Assembly: GCA_964036155.1 (NCBI GenBank)
Contig: OZ038422.1
Span: forward strand, 86,823,201-86,887,200
Direction: 5' to 3'
DNA from: Diploscapter coronatus
Taxonomy: Eukaryota; Nematoda; Chromadorea; Rhabditida; Rhabditidae
DNA: 64,000 bases
Positions 59,494-64,000 of the stretch are shown piece after piece. Under the pieces are notes generated by a model. The model made no database searches. It was not told the origin of the DNA and worked only from the letters and a program-made list of their open reading frames with translations. A program made the translations under genes and the position numbers. The number at the start of each line of letters is the position of its first letter. The first letter of the stretch is position 1.

Positions 59494-62400
59494 TTATTTA
59501 AATTCAATTTTTGCCTCGATATTATAGGCATCAATTTTGTCGAGTTCCTTATCGCTTTCTATCAGCTCAATATCAATTTCCTGATCGGAAGTTGCGGGAA
59601 CATCTTTGAATGGGACGTTCGATCTGGCAGAGACGTTGGAAACCAGTTGTAGGAACTCTGATCGACACCTTCGAAGGGCTGTTCGGACCAGAACCGGCTC
59701 AAGTCTGGAGTAGTGAAGTGTTTTGTCGTTGTTCTAATTAATTGATTTAATTACCCCTCTCCCTCAAATGGGGGCATAATTTGATAGATTCCCGAAAGAA
59801 TGGATATGATCAGATTGAAATTGGGGGCGATTTGAATATCTTCCTTGTTATCGACGCACCAAAATTGTTGCCAGTCAATCTAAAAGCATTCATAATTTAA
59901 GAACTAAGTTATTACCAATGGTCGATTACTTGAGACAAAATCAACGATGTGCACAACTCAGAATTCGAATGTGTTGTGTGCATTGTGTGTGCACAAATAG
60001 TCGCCAAAGTCATTCCTTGAATCAATGAAATGGCGTCTATTCGTTTGCAAATAACGCGCCCAATTTCTATGCATCAAAATTTTCACTGCTTTCATTTTGT
60101 CTCAAGTTATCGGTCATTGATAATGTCTAAGGTATACTTCGTTTAGGCTCCTGAATAGCTCGTTCAGAAACTTCAGTCCACTTCCGATGGTTTGTAAATC
60201 ACATAGAACGTCGTGACTCGATTTAAGTCTCAGTCTTTCCTCTAAATACAAATTTGCAATTCATTTTTATCTCAAGTATAAACTCGGACTTCTCTTTATG
60301 ACCAATTCCTTAACCCTGGATAGAATGATTTTGAGATTTCTCTGGAACTCCAACGCGCTCATATTTTTCTCTTGTTCGTTTTTGTTCACCACTAGCCAGG
60401 CGCAGAATTCAAAATAGCTCTAAAATATCTCGATGATTAATTTAAACCGGCCTTCATTTAGTCTCCTCTCTCCACCCTACCTTAACATCCTCAGGGTTTA
60501 TCCTTAGTGTGCACAGTCGAGCGATCGTATTCGTAACGATGCCCTTCCTAATGCACATCAATCGCGTGAATCCGATCTCCTGGATTAACTCAGGGTCAGT
60601 GGGAGTGCCCTGTGGAAAATGAGCATGAATTTCTAAATCAGTCTTGAAAAGTTACATTTTGAAATCTCAGCGCCAGATTTTTAGCGCATTCTAGGAATTC
60701 TTCCTCGTGTTTATTGGTTTCTTCTGCTTCCATGAATGACGTTAGAGTTCTCATGATCTAAATTTGATATACTGTACTCTAAATAATTAAAGTGACACAT
60801 TAATAGCTAATGAAAATGGTAGTGCGTTTAAAACAAAAAAAACACTATAATACTACTATTTTATCAATCACTTAAAAGAGTGGGCGGAGCCTCTTATACC
60901 TCAGCGCCAATGTCGTCATTTCTGTCTTCTGGCTTCCGCTCGATGCCCTCATCAATCAATTTGTCGACGTACAGCTCGATGACTTTGATATTCGCGTCGT
61001 GAGACAGGATTTCGTCCAGATATGCTGGATGAGCGTTAGAAAAATCTTCAAAAAATTCGAATTTCTTCAAAATCGTAGTCTATTTTCACCGGCAATATTC
61101 CTCCAGAGTCGGGCTAATTCTTTGTCAATCGAAGTTCTTTTCGTTGGGTTTGGTTGGAACGTCGAAGTACCATCCAAAATCACGCTCAGATATCTTGCAG
61201 CTAAACAATTTTAGGGCTTAAAATATAATATTTAAAGTTTCTAATCCTACTGATATGTCTAGCCAAGATGGAATGGTGTCTGAGGCATAGTTCATTCTAA
61301 ATTTATTATTAAGTTAAATCAATTGGATGTAATATATCTGCTCTATACCTGTAAAGCAGGAGTAGCATTGCCTGAGTTTAGTCCCACTTTTTCGCAAAAT
61401 CCGCTTGTGTTAAGCCAAATATTCAGCATTGAGAGAAACACTTCGCTGTACGGAAGAGCCATGTTTGATTCCCTGCAAATGTTATAATTCTGTGAGTTTT
61501 TTTTGCCATTGACTACCTCCTAGCATTCCCAGAAACGCTTATTTTCTTCGAACTTCTCTGCATCCTCTTTTCTAAAAACCTCTCGCTTATCGTCCAGGAA
61601 AGGCCAAAAATTTAACGCGCCACCCACTACACCGCATTGCCATGGGGGGAAACTCGCATTTTGCGTCATGAACTTGGCTAGCAGAGGCGAGAGAACAATA
61701 GAAATGGGGAGATTTTGAGAAACTCAAAAAAGTAAACGTTTCTGGAATGGTTTTCTACAACAATGTTAATGGACCTTAGCAATTTTAATCCAGACATAAA
61801 CTTTTTAGCATAGGCGCTAATAAATTTTTAATAAATATGCTACCTTAAAGCGTCTTCCAGCAGAATTTCGATTCTTCCTTCGACTTCTTCTTCGTAGTGG
61901 TCGACGATATCCATGACAGGGATTCGGCCGACTTTCATTTGATCGACGCTTAATTTAACGCTGACTTTTGTCTTTAAACAACATCTTTAACAATAAGAAA
62001 ATTTCGAACTTTGTACCGCTATTAACAACTATATGATAATTAGGCTAAACATATTTTTTTTTCTAAATTGACGAAAAATCCAGATTTCAAAAAGGGTTCT
62101 ACTTCATAAACAACTGAGGCAGATATCTCGTTGTGTCGATATTAATCATCTCGGATAGGAATGTCAGCATATACCTAAAATTCAACTCATTCCAATTTAA
62201 ACTGTATTTTATAAAAAATTGTAAATGACCTAATGACGGAGTGCCTAACGCGAAACGACTAAACGTCTTGTTTAGTACTTGACGAGATGCTTCCTTTTTC
62301 TGCACAAATCCTGTCAATTTCTATTGCGCGTTCACTCATTTCTACGTTTCGTCATTAAGTCATTTAGCCACATTTTTCTACTTACTGTTGCAGGACAAGT

Positions 62401-63998
62401 TGGTTGTCACTCGGATTGTTCCACTGAATCATTTCTTCGACAGCTTTTAAGGCTGGGAATTCCAATAGGGGTAATTTAAAGCCGCATTTAGCGATGTAGG
62501 TCAGCAAAATCCAGCAGTCACTTAAAATTAAAATTTCTTATTTAATTAAGCTTAATAGAGCATTTTCCGCTTAACTATTATCCACATTTAATATAATACT
62601 TTATACGTCTTGTAGAACGTTTGTTTAAAGTGTTAAACCTTCGTCTTTGGTTTAAAATATATATTATTTAAGTTTAATCCATTCAATTTAATTCAGTTTA
62701 CCTATGATGATTGTAGATTTCAGGGTGACTTAGATGAGATATGACATTATTCTCACACACAGCTATCTTTAAGGATGTATGCGTTAATAGTGGCTCGTCA
62801 GTTTTAGGGAACAGTAAAAATCCATTCAAGCCCAAGATTATTCCCTAAAATATCAATTAATTCGCGCCCTTTTGTATTCCACGCCCACACCCATTTATAT
62901 TCCATACCCACTTTTTGAGGGAATAGTAGGGGAAAAGAAAAAAAAGTGGGCTTGGGTGTGGAATACAAGAGGTCTTAATTTTCAATTCAAATCTATTTTT
63001 GAACCTGCTGTTTATGTTTATCATTTTCCTCCTGTAACGCATTTTCCAGCAAGGCTGCCGATAGATTGTTGACGGTTTTCATGAACAAGACTCGTTGTTC
63101 GTCTGAGGCCTCGCCCTGGCGGATATGTTTCGCGGTTATCCAGGCTGAAATTAGCATAATTTAATAATTCAGCTATTATATGAACAATTACCCTGAGCTC
63201 TGGCCCTCTTACTGAACCTCACAACGGCTTCAATTGTGGGCGATTGGTGATTTAAAGTCGCGAGAAATGTGTTAAGTTCAGAGAAGAAATTCTAAATGCT
63301 TTTTTGTAAAATTACAATGAAGACCAGAAATATGGATTTACATTGACATTGTCAACACTTTGCGAGTGGCCAGCTGTAGTTAGATTTGCCGCAGCCGATA
63401 GAGCAATGTTTAATTCGCCATGAGATGTCACTCTCGCCCAAAGGTCATTCAGAGTCATGATTACGTTGAAGCTCTAAAAACGTGCTGTTTTTCGGTGATA
63501 TAATTCAAATGCTCTCACGAAAAGAGTGGGCGTATCCTTCAGAGATTCGATAAACGTGAACATTTCCCTGAAAACTTCTATTTTCTAGGATATTTTGAAA
63601 TTATGTGAGAACTTTTTATGTTTCTCCATATTCAGCGTGTCGAAAACGTCGCCGTAGTACCGGAATTGTTGAAGATTTACGGTGTGATTTCTCAGCAGAA
63701 TGATTTCCTGATCGATATCTATGTCTTCCTAAAATTTGTTTGAATTAAGCCGAATATTTCTAAAAAAAAATCAAATTACATGAACATAATGAAATTCGTT
63801 GATGTATTGATTCAGCGTGGTCTCCAATGCTTGGGAGGGACTTGTGGCTCGAAGAAGTACGGTGATTTTCGATGATCCCAGAACTCGGAGTAATTCAGAC
63901 GCGGAAAATAGGGCACACAATTTTAGGGCTAGGGAATTTCTTATCTCCGACGTGTTTGTGTCCTGAATACGGAACTTATTAAAAACGAAATTGTTCAA
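59494..63998 (-). CDS. large multi-exon helical protein, 3' part only (unrecognised)
   Basis: Many minus-strand exons continue beyond the window edge at 63998, so the 5' end is missing; the stop is TAA at 59496-59494. Examples: 63960-63782 (EIRNSLALKLCALFSASELL), 63474-63355 (SFNVIMTLNDLWARVTSHGE), about 63130-63020 (EQRVLFMKTVNNLSAALLEN), about 61680-61540 (PPWQCGVVGGALNFWPFLDD), about 61010-60900 (IKVIELYVDKLIDEGIERKP), 59875-59770 (NFNLIISILSGIYQIMPPFE), and the terminal exon ending IDIELIESDKELDKIDAYNI. Introns are mostly 45-60 nt. The repeated amphipathic helices suggest a HEAT/ARM-like scaffold or transport protein, with at least about 1000 residues encoded here. I could not name the family. 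Confidence 0.7.
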
Positions 63999-64000
63999 AT

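Noticed and set aside
1..64000. CRISPR arrays, operon-type bacterial features, rRNA genes
   Set aside because: No regularly spaced repeats with unique spacers and no rRNA-like conserved blocks were seen; the sequence is clearly nuclear eukaryotic.

Overview
The window looks like a fragment of a nematode nuclear genome, most likely a free-living rhabditid-type worm. The evidence is AT-rich DNA, intron-rich genes with many 43-60 nt introns ending in TTTTCAG or TTTTAG, such an acceptor placed a few bases before several start codons (as expected for trans-spliced leaders), nematode-type metallothioneins, and a VWA-CUB secreted protein pair. All gene models here were joined by hand from splice sites and reading phase. 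Almost every one closes to an exact multiple of three.

Layout. 1-2.8 kb: a TGF-beta family ligand. 3.2-4.2 kb: a TTAA-flanked palindromic transposon. 4.8-9.3 kb: three metallothionein genes, one leftward and two rightward. 10.4 kb: an Hsp70 N-terminal scrap. 11.8-17.1 kb: an M13 (neprilysin-type) metallopeptidase. 18.2-18.9 kb: a small Ly6/three-finger-like protein. 20.9-25.7 kb: a ferroportin (SLC40) iron exporter with a mariner element just behind it. 28.9-33.4 kb and 44.3-46.4 kb: two tandem VWA-CUB secreted protein genes. 34-43 kb: a transposon-rich island made of nested palindromes, a hAT-like element with GGAGTC minisatellites, and a large inverted repeat whose spacer carries a small cysteine-rich secreted peptide gene. 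47.3 kb: a Polinton/adenovirus-type protease fragment. 48.5-49.1 kb: an orphan secreted protein. 49.3-50.6 kb: a truncated duplicate of the M13 gene 3' half. 51.6-58.2 kb: an SXP/RAL-2-like gene, a free ubiquitin-like gene without the C-terminal Gly-Gly, and two orphan helical proteins. 59.5 kb to the window end: the 3' part of a large leftward gene that I cannot identify.

Biology. Metallothioneins (metal sequestration) and ferroportin (iron export) lie within about 12 kb of each other, but nothing shows co-regulation. The most informative feature is the VWA-CUB pair. The 44 kb copy acts as an empty-site reference for the 29 kb copy, so a Helitron, a Tc1-like element, a hAT-type MITE and an exon-like segment can be dated as post-duplication insertions with precise borders. 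The most unusual architecture is the 34.5-42.7 kb inverted repeat enclosing the 8-cysteine peptide gene.
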